NCBI GenBank assembly: GCA_019239425.1
Contig: JAFAZX010000057.1
Span: 39,132-103,131 of the forward strand
Source of the DNA: Acidobacteriota bacterium
Lineage (GTDB): Bacteria > Acidobacteriota > Blastocatellia > Pyrinomonadales > Pyrinomonadaceae
Direction: 5' to 3'
DNA: 64,000 bases
Shown: in pieces, positions 1 to 19,190 of the stretch
Numbering within the stretch: position 1 is the stretch's first letter
Layout of the letters: every line of letters starts with the position of its first letter
The notes under the pieces: generated by a model
Databases searched by the model: none
Told to the model about the DNA's origin: nothing
Seen by the model: the letters and a program-made list of their open reading frames with translations, nothing else
Translations under genes and position numbers: made by a program

Positions 1-658
1 GAGCGACCACAGCCTTCCATAGCCTGTAACCCTCCTGGTTCATGTGCAGCTTGTCCGGGCCGAACAGTTCCGGCCGGGGCATCCCTTCACCGCCCAACAT
101 CGGGGTGAAGACGTCGATGTAGATTAGCCTCTTGCCGCGGGAGGCGTAGGCCTTGACCAGCTCGTTCGCCTCCCTCACCTTCGGCAGCAGGGCCGCACGC
201 GCCGGGCTGGGCTTGATCGAGAGGAAGGCGATCTTCGTCCGCGGGAGTTTCTGACGGACGCGGCTCACGAACGCCTTGTAATCTTCGAACACCTGCTGCG
301 GCGTCTTACCATCGGCCAGGTCGTTATCGCCCGCGTAGAGGACGACCATCCTGGGCCGGTACGGGACGACGATGCGTTCGGCGTAAAGGACGGAGTCGGC
401 GAGTTGGGAGCCGCCGAACCCGCGGTTAATGACCTTGCTGCCGGGGAAGTCCTCCGCCAGAGTCTGCCACAGTCTGATGGAGGAACTGCCGATGAAGAGG
501 ACGGCACCTTCGGGCGGCGGGTTAAGCCGGTCAGCCTCCTCGAACTTCCTGATCTCCGGCTCCCACTGATTCGCGGGCGACGGCGACTGGGCGGCCACAA
601 CGGCGGGCCAGGCCGCGGCGAGGGCAAGCATCAATGGCCGAATCAGCTTCCGATACAT
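1..658 (-). CDS. SGNH/GDSL-type hydrolase, exported (3' end beyond window)
   Basis: The frame opens at ATG 658 and runs off the left edge without a stop, so at least 219 residues are present and the C-terminus is missing. The N-terminus (MYRKLIRPLMLALAAAW...VVAAQ) is a signal peptide with a cleavage-like AAQ. Family blocks are visible in order: FIGSSSIRLW (nucleophile Ser), NRGFGGSQL (oxyanion Gly), LYAGDNDL (oxyanion Asn) and, near the edge, GPDKLHMNQEGY with the catalytic Asp and His. All four SGNH blocks are therefore intact. Such enzymes are esterases or acetyl-hydrolases acting on lipids or acetylated carbohydrates outside the cytoplasm; the substrate cannot be told. It lies 28 bases downstream of the next gene on the same strand. 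Confidence 0.85.
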   Translation of the reverse strand, partial: MYRKLIRPLMLALAAAWPAVVAAQSPSPANQWEPEIRKFEEADRLNPPPEGAVLFIGSSSIRLWQTLAEDFPGSKVINRGFGGSQLADSVLYAERIVVPYRPRMVVLYAGDNDLADGKTPQQVFEDYKAFVSRVRQKLPRTKIAFLSIKPSPARAALLPKVREANELVKAYASRGKRLIYIDVFTPMLGGEGMPRPELFGPDKLHMNQEGYRLWKAVVA

Positions 659-686
659 TTACAGCCTCTCCACGACCGGAAGCGCC

Positions 687-1250
687 CTAACGTCTGGGGG
701 CGGGGCCGGCCGCTTTCAATTCCATGATTTCAAGAAGGTGCACGTGATAACCGCCCTGGAGCGGGTTCGGGTCTGCCACGTCGGCGGTGTACCGCCCGAC
801 GATATCGACTCTTACCCTGGAGGAACGGCCAGAGCGATATACTTTCAAGACGCGATCCCAAATCTTAACGCAAGCTTCGTCGGCGGCGGCGCAGGAGGGA
901 CGAGCCCACTCTTCACACGCGGAACCACTTAGCGCAGCCGTGTCAATCCCCTGGATATAAAAAGCCTCAGTCCTGACGAGCTTGCCGTCATAACGCTCCG
1001 GGTTTCGGACGAGGTCACAGAATCCGACCCGGTAGACGGTCGAGTCGTCGTCGCCGGCCCTCGGGCCGGGCCGGGCCGGAAGGTCGGGCGCGGCGGACGC
1101 GGCAGGCGGTGACGCGAGTTCTGACTCGACGGGCGCGGGCCGGTACCGGGTGAGACGCAGCGCGGACTCGCCCGGCCACAACGCGGCGGCGGCGACGCCG
1201 ACCATGAACGTGCAGACCCCAAACGCGATTCTGACTACCTGTCGCCTCAT
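687..1250 (-). CDS. Exported or membrane-anchored protein of unknown function (187 aa)
   Basis: I do not recognise a named family. ATG 1250 is preferred over an in-frame TTG at 1262 because a GGGGGGTGAA purine run sits just before it. Residues 5-25 form a hydrophobic signal or anchor segment. A proline-rich linker follows, then a compact domain (about residues 70-180) beginning YRVGFCDLVRNPERYDGKLV. That pattern is typical of small OB-like exported domains in Acidobacteria, though I cannot name a function. Four cysteines lie in the domain (FCDL, SACEEW, PSCAAADEACV) and could pair outside the membrane. The leader resembles that of the gene at 1645-2325 (both end ...GVAA-A-W), suggesting related exported proteins. 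The stop codon TAG falls inside a CGTTAGGGCGC string. Confidence 0.7.
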   Translation of the reverse strand: MRRQVVRIAFGVCTFMVGVAAAALWPGESALRLTRYRPAPVESELASPPAASAAPDLPARPGPRAGDDDSTVYRVGFCDLVRNPERYDGKLVRTEAFYIQGIDTAALSGSACEEWARPSCAAADEACVKIWDRVLKVYRSGRSSRVRVDIVGRYTADVADPNPLQGGYHVHLLEIMELKAAGPAPRR

Positions 1251-1324
1251 TTCACCCCCCAACGAGTAATCCGGCCGGATGCCGACATTGATTCACTCCC
1301 CGGTCAACACCCCGAAAGACCCGG

Positions 1325-1627
1325 CTAGCGGAGGCGGACGGACTTAACGGTGCGTTCGCGCGCGACCAGCAGCAGGCTGGTGAGCAGCCCGACCACCGCC
1401 CCGACGGCCGCCCCGCCGATGGCCCCGACCACCGCGGCGAGGATCAGCCACTGCACTTCGACGTCGAGCGTGCCGGCGGTCTCCTCAAGCAACTGCATGT
1501 AGCCCGTCGCCGCGGCGCCGAGGACGGCCCCCGTGGCTGAGCCAACGCCGACGCCGACGACCAGCCTCAAAAGGTCGCGCGGCGCGCCCGCCTCGGCGGG
1601 CCGTGATTTGACCGAAGTCTCGCCCAT
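1325..1627 (-). CDS. Small glycine/alanine-rich membrane protein (100 aa)
   Basis: ATG 1627 is chosen because AAGGG lies about 9 bases upstream; an in-frame TTG at 1648 would overlap the stop of the preceding gene. The protein has two long glycine/alanine/valine-rich hydrophobic segments (about residues 22-45 and 64-92) separated by a short acidic loop, and a basic C-terminal tail (RERTVKSVRLR). This looks like a two-helix hairpin inner-membrane protein. The small-residue repeats (GVGVGSATGAVLGAA; GAIGGAAVGAVVG) are glycine-zipper-like and would allow tight packing or oligomers. No function can be assigned. It starts 17 bases after the upstream gene ends, probably in one transcript. Confidence 0.65.
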   Translation of the reverse strand: MGETSVKSRPAEAGAPRDLLRLVVGVGVGSATGAVLGAAATGYMQLLEETAGTLDVEVQWLILAAVVGAIGGAAVGAVVGLLTSLLLVARERTVKSVRLR

Positions 1628-1644
1628 AGTTGTTAACCCTTCGC

Positions 1645-2325
1645 TCAACGGCCGGGCACCTCAACCTCTTTGAAGTCAGGCAGCCTGAACTCTTCGCCGA
1701 CGGCGTTGCCGATTTCGAGCACGTGCCTCGCTTCGGGGCGGCGAGAGTATTCGGGGATTTGGTAATTGAAGGCCCTGTACGAATCGCCCTCCCTCAGCTC
1801 TACCAGATAGGCCCAGCCGTCCGTCCCGCCGGTATCATAATCAATCTCAGAGGAGTCGGGCAGCGTCCGAATCCCGGCGGCCAACAGCCTCTCCCACGCA
1901 GAGTCCCAGCCCGAACGGGGCGGCGGCAGCCTCTTCACCTTCACCCTCTTCGGCTCGTAATAAGCGTCGCCTTGCAGATGCAGGGCCGACCACTGGCCGT
2001 CGGCGCGCCGGAGGACGAAACCCTCCAAAGCTGTGAGGCCGAAGCCGTACCAGACGCGCACCTCCAAATCCCCCCGCGGCAGCGGGGTGGAGCGCAGCTC
2101 GGCGAGGCCGGCGAGGGAGGTGTGCTTCTCAAGGTAGGGATAGAGGAGGTGGCCCCACTTGGGCTGAGAAGGCTTGCTCACTTGCACCGGGGTGATGACG
2201 AGCACCTGTTGCGAGTCGGAGATTATCGTGACTGTCTCACGACACGAGAGCCAAACGGCGACGGCGGCGACCCCGGTCAGGAACGCGAGTAAGGCGACCA
2301 GCAGGCGGACGGAAAACCTTTGCAT
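1645..2325 (-). CDS. Signal-anchored protein of unknown function (226 aa)
   Basis: ATG 2325 has a strong GGAGG seven bases upstream, which decides the start over a GTG at 2358. Residues 5-29 are a hydrophobic anchor or signal (VRLLVALLAFLTGVAAVAVW). The rest is soluble, with mixed beta-like segments such as DLEVRVWYGFGLTALEGFVLRR and QWSALHLQGDAYY, suggesting an extracytoplasmic beta-rich domain. No catalytic motif is visible. It sits directly downstream (34 bases) of the P-loop gene and upstream of the small membrane protein, all on the minus strand, so co-transcription is likely. Confidence 0.7.
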   Translation of the reverse strand: MQRFSVRLLVALLAFLTGVAAVAVWLSCRETVTIISDSQQVLVITPVQVSKPSQPKWGHLLYPYLEKHTSLAGLAELRSTPLPRGDLEVRVWYGFGLTALEGFVLRRADGQWSALHLQGDAYYEPKRVKVKRLPPPRSGWDSAWERLLAAGIRTLPDSSEIDYDTGGTDGWAYLVELREGDSYRAFNYQIPEYSRRPEARHVLEIGNAVGEEFRLPDFKEVEVPGR

Positions 2326-2359
2326 GTGACCTCCGACACTACCCTGTAAAAGCCTCACG

Positions 2360-2893
2360 CTATTTTAGACCTAACTCGCCGACGATCAACCGGGCCGCGT
2401 CCGGCGCGTCGATGCCGGTCGTGTCCAGCACTAGACGCTCCGCCGGAATCCCCGGGTCTACGAACGCGCCGGCCTCGCTCAACTCCCGGAACCATCCCGC
2501 GGAGTTCAACTTCCCGCCCCCCCGCCGGGACGGCTGCTCGATGCGCCTTTCGAGCTCTTCCGGCGAACACCTCAGCTCGACGAAAAGGACTTCGCCGCCG
2601 GAGGACTCGACGGCCTCCCGCGTCCGTTCGATAAAGTCGCCCCGGACGGTGCGGTCGAACGCGAAGGTGAAGATCAGCCCGCCCAACTGAGCCTCCGCCG
2701 CCCTCGAGAAGACTTCGAGCCAGATCATCTCCCGCAGCTCGACGAACGGCGGGCTGCCGAACTCGAAGACCGCCCCGACCAGATCGACCGTCAGGTGGTT
2801 GTGAAAGACCCCGAAGCCGGTCAACTCGGAGAGCGCACGCGCGACGGTCAGCTTCCCGACGCCGGGAAGACCGTGAAGGAAGATGAGCTTCAA
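2360..2893 (-). CDS. P-loop nucleotide-binding protein, shikimate/adenylate-kinase-like (177 aa)
   Basis: The start is taken as TTG 2893 (LKLIFLHGLPGVGKLT...), preceded by GAAGGGGGG; a longer frame to 2938 lacks a good ribosome site and would add a non-homologous stretch. The Walker A sequence GLPGVGKLT is at residues 8-16. The overall length and layout fit the small AAA_33/shikimate-kinase-like group of P-loop kinases: a P-loop near the N-terminus, FAFDRT in a Walker-B-like position, an Arg-rich lid segment (EELERRIEQPSRRGGGK), and a C-terminal VLDTTGIDA. These phosphorylate small molecules or act as NTPases; the substrate is unknown. No shikimate pathway genes are nearby. Confidence 0.75.
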   Translation of the reverse strand: MKLIFLHGLPGVGKLTVARALSELTGFGVFHNHLTVDLVGAVFEFGSPPFVELREMIWLEVFSRAAEAQLGGLIFTFAFDRTVRGDFIERTREAVESSGGEVLFVELRCSPEELERRIEQPSRRGGGKLNSAGWFRELSEAGAFVDPGIPAERLVLDTTGIDAPDAARLIVGELGLK

Positions 2894-2970
2894 CCTGCGC
2901 CCCCCTTCAGGCGCGCCCGCCGACAAGCGGCTGTGCAATTCCCAATAAACACGAAACGCCTCACGCCGGG

Positions 2971-3480
2971 TCAGTCTTCAACGGCCTCGTCGAGTTCCGA
3001 GGGCGACAGCCCGAAGAGAGGTGTACCAGACAACCAGGCTTCGAGCCAGCCGTGAAGCGAGGCGGCCTCGGGCAGTAAGTGGGGCGCGACGTAGCCGGGG
3101 CCGAGGACACGCCTCGCCTGCCCCTCTTCCACGTCCGGGTCGTAGCGAAGCACGGGCGTGAGTGCGCCGGCCACGTCGAGACACGAGAAGATGCCGCAGC
3201 CCCACTCAAGCACGGGGATGAGGCCGCCCGGCCACCACGTGTAGATTCTCCGAAATCGAAGGTACTCGTGCCGCACGCCCGCGAGCCGCAGGAGGCCGTA
3301 GCCGGGGCCGAAGCCGCCGTCACCGATTGCCGCGTAGAGGCGTCGGAAGAGTCGCGGCAGGGGGCCGGGGAGGAGAGACTCTAACGCGACGAGGGCCTCC
3401 TCCGAAACGGGCGGATTCGGGACGCGCGGCTTGGCCCGAACGCGGGCCTTGATCGCTGCGATCAGTTGGGTCTGTGTCAC
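2971..3480 (-). CDS. SMI1/KNR4 (SUKH) family protein
   Basis: The core LPRLFRRLYAAIGDGGFG followed by PGYGLLRL is the hallmark of the SMI1/KNR4 fold. Further matches are a central WGCGIFSCLD strand pair and a C-terminal WLEAWLSG helix. GTG 3480 (169 aa) is used; a GTG at 3528 would give 185 aa but lies inside the attC-like repeat. SUKH proteins often act as immunity proteins against contact-dependent toxins, but many stand alone with unknown roles. No toxin gene adjoins this one, and the RHS fragment is 58 kb away. It is followed closely by the P-loop gene on the same strand. Confidence 0.8.
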   Translation of the reverse strand: MTQTQLIAAIKARVRAKPRVPNPPVSEEALVALESLLPGPLPRLFRRLYAAIGDGGFGPGYGLLRLAGVRHEYLRFRRIYTWWPGGLIPVLEWGCGIFSCLDVAGALTPVLRYDPDVEEGQARRVLGPGYVAPHLLPEAASLHGWLEAWLSGTPLFGLSPSELDEAVED

Positions 3481-3507
3481 GGCTGTGATGGCGGGACGAA
3501 AGTGCCG

Positions 3508-3601
3508 GCGCCTAACGCCCGGCGTCACTCACCCGCCCGCATCCTCGGAGGGAGATGGAAGCCGCCGTGCCGCGGGTCGGGTGCATGCCGTTGTCAGGCG
3601 C
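3508..3601 (-). repeat. attC-like imperfect inverted repeat (candidate integron recombination site)
   Basis: Read on the minus strand, this 94-base stretch begins GCGCCTGACAACGGC and ends GCCGGGCGTTAGGCGC. The outer 6 bases match perfectly and the arms remain partly complementary for about 30 bases (ACCCGACCCGC against GCGGGCGGGTGAGT) around an unpaired centre. The end contains GTTAGGC, which fits the GTTRRRY R' box; the other end, GCCTGAC, differs from RYYYAAC by one base. It lies between the stop of the HD gene and the start of the SUKH gene, in the orientation expected for a cassette 3' site. No integrase is in the window, so this remains a candidate. Confidence 0.35.
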
Positions 3602-3697
3602 AGCCTTCCGGATTCGGCGTGACGTGAGTGGCCGGGGCTGCCACACGCGGGAAATTTCGAACACGATGCCCGGTCAGGGTGGCTGCCTCCTGCCATG

Positions 3698-5224
3698 CTA
3701 ATCCATAGACCATATAGTCACCTCGTCAGCAATCCAGGTCAGGGCAACGTGATCTTTGCTCTCCTCCACGCAAAGCAAATCTATGATGGCTTCCCTGATC
3801 TTGACGTCAGTCGTCAGGTCTCGTAGTTGAAATCCGAACCTGCGTGCGTCCAGGCCCCCGGCCTCGAGTACGCCGGTATACCTGGTGATGATGCCGTGAA
3901 GAACTTTTACGAACAGCGCGGTTACGTGGTTGACGATACTTTGAAGGTCGTGCCGCCCGAGTTCCTCAAGCATCTTCGCCTCTTCCTGCAAGAGGCTGTT
4001 CCAACTGTCCTGTTTTATGGGACTGATTCCGAGCCGGTGAAAAACTTTTCGCACACAAGCGCACACAATCGCCTTGAAGAAATTCAGGGCGTAGTCGAGT
4101 TTCACCGCGCTCGCGAATTGCTGACAGAAGTATTGGAACTGGTGCGAGCCCAAGGCCCCGACCAGGACGGATTCGACCGAGGTGGGCGAGAGGTAACCCG
4201 TCAACGCGTGTGCGTTACTCGTTTCGGTGGATTCGATCAGGAGGCGCAAAATCCTCTGAATGGTTCTGGCGGGGTTTTGCTCGATGTATAAGAGCCTTCT
4301 CTTTAACCGCCCGCGGTTCCCCTTAACCTCCGGATGCTGAATAGACTCTACCAATATCCCCCAGTCAGACAGAACGGCCTGAACCTTGTCCGGCTTTAGG
4401 CCGAGACAGCAGGACGGGTTCTCGATTATTGAGGTGAGATGCTCCAGCAACTCCCCCTGCCGGGCAGTCTCCTGCCGAGAGCGGCACTCGCCAATCTCTC
4501 TGGCGACCCGTAAAGCCTCGCCCCTAATCTCCTTGCCGAGCGTGCCGGGAACGACGGCGGCAATGTCGCCCAGGTTCAGCAGCATCACAGAAGTGACGTT
4601 CTTGACTATCCCTTCCAGGACTTTCTCGTTGCTCGTGAAGTACAGGATGTCGCTAAACACCGGCAGGGCACCTTCCCCCGTGCTGACGACGCCGAACTTG
4701 TCGTGATGCTGTGTCGTGGAGCAGATGAGGGAGAAGCGATGGTGCTTCGACTGAAGTTCGTCCGGCTCCCCGTCGTATTGCAGAGCATTCACCAGAAGAT
4801 TGCTCTGTTCCTGATCGAAGCTGCGGAGGAGGTTGGCCCCTATCTGCGGATGGTTGGCCCTTCGAATCGTTTTACCGATGTCGTGAAACATGGCCGCGGC
4901 GCCCATGAACAGCTCGGCCCTCTCTAGCTTTTTCTGATCCGGGTCGCCCAGCTCTAACGCGTGATATATCGGGGCAAAGTATCTGAAGTACGTGGTGGAG
5001 GTTCGTCTTCTTTCGTCCTCCGTTCCCGCGAGCAGCCCGTTCTCGGCCTGTAGTCTGTTGCACACGAGGGCTTTGGTGAGGCGGACGACGTTGGGGCCGT
5101 GGATGATGAAATCTTCGTTGTCTTCGCGCGGGTCGAAGAAGAGGCGGTTAAGGTAATCCCCGAAAGGGATGCCGTCTGCACCGGGGAAGTACCGGTGTGA
5201 GAAAAGGCTGTTCGAAGACGGCAT
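3698..5224 (-). CDS. HD-domain protein, HD-GYP-like (508 aa)
   Basis: ATG 5224 follows TTACGGAGGTCAAACTA, with a strong GGAGG. The metal-binding HD signature is present: HDIGK at 114-118, HPQIG at 125-129, HHDKFG at 173-178 and Asp192 in VFSDIL. The order HDIGK...HP-IGA-LL...HH-- resembles HD-GYP cyclic-di-GMP phosphodiesterases, but the DG-GYP part is replaced by VVSTGEGALP. The C-terminal 300 residues are helical-looking and unknown. A role as a metal-dependent phosphohydrolase on a nucleotide or cyclic nucleotide is likely, with the substrate open. The gene stands alone, with about 150-bp gaps on both sides that carry related GTTGTCAGGCG strings. Its codon use is less GC-biased than its neighbours, hinting at transfer. 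Confidence 0.7.
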   Translation of the reverse strand: MPSSNSLFSHRYFPGADGIPFGDYLNRLFFDPREDNEDFIIHGPNVVRLTKALVCNRLQAENGLLAGTEDERRRTSTTYFRYFAPIYHALELGDPDQKKLERAELFMGAAAMFHDIGKTIRRANHPQIGANLLRSFDQEQSNLLVNALQYDGEPDELQSKHHRFSLICSTTQHHDKFGVVSTGEGALPVFSDILYFTSNEKVLEGIVKNVTSVMLLNLGDIAAVVPGTLGKEIRGEALRVAREIGECRSRQETARQGELLEHLTSIIENPSCCLGLKPDKVQAVLSDWGILVESIQHPEVKGNRGRLKRRLLYIEQNPARTIQRILRLLIESTETSNAHALTGYLSPTSVESVLVGALGSHQFQYFCQQFASAVKLDYALNFFKAIVCACVRKVFHRLGISPIKQDSWNSLLQEEAKMLEELGRHDLQSIVNHVTALFVKVLHGIITRYTGVLEAGGLDARRFGFQLRDLTTDVKIREAIIDLLCVEESKDHVALTWIADEVTIWSMD

Positions 5225-5370
5225 TAGTTTGACCTCCGTAATACCGTTTCTTTGTAGTGGGTGATTTCAAAAACCGGCGCGCAAAATGCGGCAGGATGAT
5301 ACCCCTCCCGGATTATTAATTCAATATCGCCAGCGCAACGGCCGCAGTGACCACGCAACTCATTATGTTG

Positions 5371-5510
5371 TCAGGCGTCTGCCGACGCGCTCATGACTTT
5401 GTTGATGAAGGTGTCTACCCAACGCGACTTTATGGCGGCGTACTCAGTCTTGTCGGCGGCGACTTTCGCCAACCCCTGCTTATAGTCGTCGTACTCGCGG
5501 GCCGGCGATG
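5371..5510 (-). pseudogene. Orphan C-terminal coding fragment after the phosphatase gene
   Basis: In a different frame from the phosphatase, minus-strand bases from about 5510 to 5371 encode a protein-like tail ending YDDYKQGLAKVAADKTEYAA...VMSASADA before a TGA at 5373-5371. It has no start of its own and overlaps the last codons of the phosphatase. Composition is typical of real coding sequence (alternating K/D/E and hydrophobics, no arginine/proline frame-shadow look). It could be the remnant 3' end of an unrelated gene joined here by recombination, or the original end of the phosphatase after a frameshift. Confidence 0.4.
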
Positions 5511-5986
5511 AGGCGGGCGACCCAGCTCCGCTGCTCCGGCGTGTCCGGCACGGGGCAGCCCCGCGCGGCCTCGATCCGCCGGAACGCCTCTTCGACGGGG
5601 ACGCCGCCGAGCGCCAACACGCAGGCCGCGACCAGCGCGGAGCGCCCGACGCCCTGGCGGCAATGTATCACCACGCTCCCACCCGACCGTAGAAGTTTTG
5701 AGAGGCCGCCGGCGAACTCTACCGCCTGCCGGCCCGACGGCGGGACGCCCCTGTCGGGGATGGGAAAGGAGAGGAACGAAATCCCTTCGGCCTCGCACAA
5801 GCCTCGCTCCGCGGCGAGGTCGAGCTCCTCGACCTCCGAGTCTTCGAGCAGCGAGACGACCGCGCCCACGCCGGAGGACTTGAGCGAGAGGATTTCGTCT
5901 CCGAGCCAATCGCCGCCGCGGGGCCGGGGCATGATGCCCAGCCGCCCGGCTTCGAGCCCGCCGATCCAGTGAACCTTTACCTGCAC
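5480..5986 (-). CDS. Dual-specificity (cysteine) protein phosphatase
   Basis: The signature VVIHCRQGVGRSALVAA places the nucleophile Cys109 and Arg115 in a CX5R loop, with Asp78 (PIPDRGVP) as the likely general acid. At 168 aa it has the size of stand-alone prokaryotic dual-specificity phosphatases, and no signal peptide is seen, so it should be cytosolic. The start is GTG 5986, with GCGGAG five bases upstream, 21 bases after the stop of the serine hydrolase, so it may be a distal gene of the NRPS transcript. It might oppose Ser/Thr/Tyr kinases such as those at 19191, 44816 or 50366; that link is inference only. Confidence 0.85.
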   Translation of the reverse strand: MQVKVHWIGGLEAGRLGIMPRPRGGDWLGDEILSLKSSGVGAVVSLLEDSEVEELDLAAERGLCEAEGISFLSFPIPDRGVPPSGRQAVEFAGGLSKLLRSGGSVVIHCRQGVGRSALVAACVLALGGVPVEEAFRRIEAARGCPVPDTPEQRSWVARLIAGPRVRRL

Positions 5987-6007
5987 CTTACTCCGCGGAG
6001 GGCGCGC

Positions 6008-7540
6008 TCAGTACTTCGGGCGGCTCCCCCTGATGCTCTTCTGCTCTGCCCGGCCGGAGACCTTCGGGCGCGGGGGGACTTTGATGATCTTCCGGCGCTC
6101 GTCGAGGATGTAGCGGAAGGCGTCGAAGCCGTAGAGCCCTTCGATGAAAAACTCGCCGCTGACATTCTCGCCCACCGGGACGAGCTTGAACTTGTCGAAC
6201 GTCGACGAGTATTTCAGGAACAGCGCGTCCCGGCCGTCTGACTCGGGTTCGGGTTCGAGCGTCACGTCGTAAGCTTCGCCGTTCTCGTCCGTGTAACGCT
6301 TGGCGTAGCGGGCCAGTTCCTTCTTGCCCACGTTCGGCGTCTGGGGCTTGTCCATCACGTCTTCGAGGTAGTAGGTGGCGACCTTCGCCGTCATGAAGGT
6401 GGGCATCAGGTGCGCGACGTTCGAGAGGACGACGACGGTGACCTTCTGGTCGGGGAAGCGCATGATCATCGTCTTGAAGCCGCCCCAAGACCCGCTGTGC
6501 CAACGGCTGTTGAGTCCACGGGCCTTGCCGATGAACCAGCCGAAGCCGTAACTCACGCCGGTTCTGTCCGTCTCCTGCGCCTGCGCGAGCGCCTTCTGGA
6601 ACGTCTCGGGCGTGACGGGAAGCCCGCCGCCCGCGCCGCCCGGCGCGGCGGACGAGAGTTCGTCGATGGCCTGAACCCACTTGCCCATGTCCGCCAGGTT
6701 CGACTGGATGCTGCCGTCGCCGTAGATGCGGTCGAGCGGCGTGTAGTCGATCTCGTTGAAGCTGCTCCAGCCGCGGTCGTAGCCGAGGGCCGCGTCCTGC
6801 GGGGGCTTCCTCGACCGGCTGTAGACGAAAGTGTCGTTCATCCCGAGCGGCTCGAAGATGCGCTCGCGCATGAAGGCCGGGTAGCTCTTCCCCGAGACCT
6901 CCTCGATGATCTTCGCCAGCAGGACGTAGCCGGAGTTGCTGTAGGTGTAGCGCAGGTCGGGCGCGAAGGCGAACTCGTACTGCTCGGTCAGCATCTTCAG
7001 CACGTCATCGACCGTAGGCTCGAACCTGCCGCGGTCGGCCCTGACGGAGCGCGGGTAGTGCTTGTCGATGAGGTTGGCGGAGGTGAACACGTCCTCGTAG
7101 TCGGGGAGGCCGGAGCGGTGGTTGAGCAGGTGGAGGATGGTCGCCTCCTGCGCCTCCGGCGCGCGGAACTTGAAGTACTTGCTGAGCGTGTCGGTGTATT
7201 TGAGCTTCCCTTTCTGCTCAAGCAGCATGACGGCCATCGCGGTGAACTGCTTCGAGACCGAGGCCAGCTCGAAGACCGTCTGCGGCCCGATCTCCGGGCC
7301 TCTCTCCGGGCCGTCGACCTTTATTAAGCCGTAGCCTTTCTCGTGCAGCACTTTCCCGTCCCGCATGACAAGGACGGCCGCGCCCGGCGTCTTGTAGTCG
7401 CCCCCCCAGTCCTTGAAGAGATTCTCTATCTTCGCGGCGGGGCCTTCGCCGCTCGGAGGCGCCGAGAGGACTTCCCCCGCGCGCTTGGTGTACTTCGTGG
7501 GGCGCGCGGGTGCGCCCTTCCTACCGCTCTTCTGCGTCAT
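6008..7540 (-). CDS. Serine-beta-lactamase/PBP-fold hydrolase coupled to the NRPS (510 aa)
   Basis: All three active-site motifs of class C beta-lactamase/esterase-type serine hydrolases are present: SVSK (Ser94-Lys97), YSN (Tyr200-Asn202) and HSG (His348-Gly350). No signal peptide or membrane helix is visible, unlike most family members, so the enzyme should be cytosolic. The C-terminal 120 residues form an extra beta-rich domain. ATG 7540 lies one base after the NRPS stop, and its GGAGGTAG ribosome site sits inside the last NRPS codons, so translation is coupled. Possible roles are off-loading or cyclising the peptide in trans (as PBP-type thioesterases such as SurE do), trimming the product (ClbP-like), or self-resistance. 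The missing NRPS thioesterase favours the first, but this is inference. Confidence 0.8.
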   Translation of the reverse strand: MTQKSGRKGAPARPTKYTKRAGEVLSAPPSGEGPAAKIENLFKDWGGDYKTPGAAVLVMRDGKVLHEKGYGLIKVDGPERGPEIGPQTVFELASVSKQFTAMAVMLLEQKGKLKYTDTLSKYFKFRAPEAQEATILHLLNHRSGLPDYEDVFTSANLIDKHYPRSVRADRGRFEPTVDDVLKMLTEQYEFAFAPDLRYTYSNSGYVLLAKIIEEVSGKSYPAFMRERIFEPLGMNDTFVYSRSRKPPQDAALGYDRGWSSFNEIDYTPLDRIYGDGSIQSNLADMGKWVQAIDELSSAAPGGAGGGLPVTPETFQKALAQAQETDRTGVSYGFGWFIGKARGLNSRWHSGSWGGFKTMIMRFPDQKVTVVVLSNVAHLMPTFMTAKVATYYLEDVMDKPQTPNVGKKELARYAKRYTDENGEAYDVTLEPEPESDGRDALFLKYSSTFDKFKLVPVGENVSGEFFIEGLYGFDAFRYILDERRKIIKVPPRPKVSGRAEQKSIRGSRPKY

Positions 7541-7541
7541 C

Positions 7542-18755
<11,214 letters not shown>

Positions 18756-18835
18756 CTAGTTAGTTGTGCTCTCAGACTTGGTCGCTTGAGCAGGGAACAG
18801 CCTGAGCCGGGCGGGGACTCAGTAAATCGGAGATG

Positions 18836-18864
18836 AATGTATAGGCGAAGGTGCGTCGTGTCAA
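18836..18864 (-). promoter_or_regulatory. Sigma-70-type promoter for the NRPS operon
   Basis: On the minus strand TTGACA (18864-18859) is followed after exactly 17 bases by TACATT (18841-18836). This gives a perfect -35 and a 4-of-6 -10 about 80 bases before the NRPS ATG at 18755. The remaining intergenic DNA up to the kinase start at 19191 shows no gene I trust and no clear operator. A weak ribosome site (GAGAG) precedes the NRPS start. Confidence 0.55.
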
Positions 18865-19190
18865 TGAATAGTTAAGGCAGCGCTCGCCCCATTCAACTCG
18901 GCGGGCGGGCGCCGAGTATGCGGAAGGTTACCGTCCTCGCGGCTTTTACAACCGACACCGAAATAACTTAACATCGCGCGCAAGGCGGGGCAGTCACGCG
19001 CGGGGCCGAAGGGGCCGCGCGAGTCCTTGCGGTAGACGCCGCCGCCCCGCGCGACTTTCGCCCTGCGCGTCTTTTCTTTCGCCCGCGGGCCAGGCATCAA
19101 GCGGCCCGATTCACCCCGTGAGACAGCGGCTTAAGCTCCCGTTTCGGTAACGCGGTGTCCGTCCCGTCGAACCGCGCCCCTCTCACCAAC

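Noticed and set aside
18861..19100. 79-residue frame upstream of the NRPS
   Set aside because: Overlaps the good promoter, has no ribosome site and random composition.
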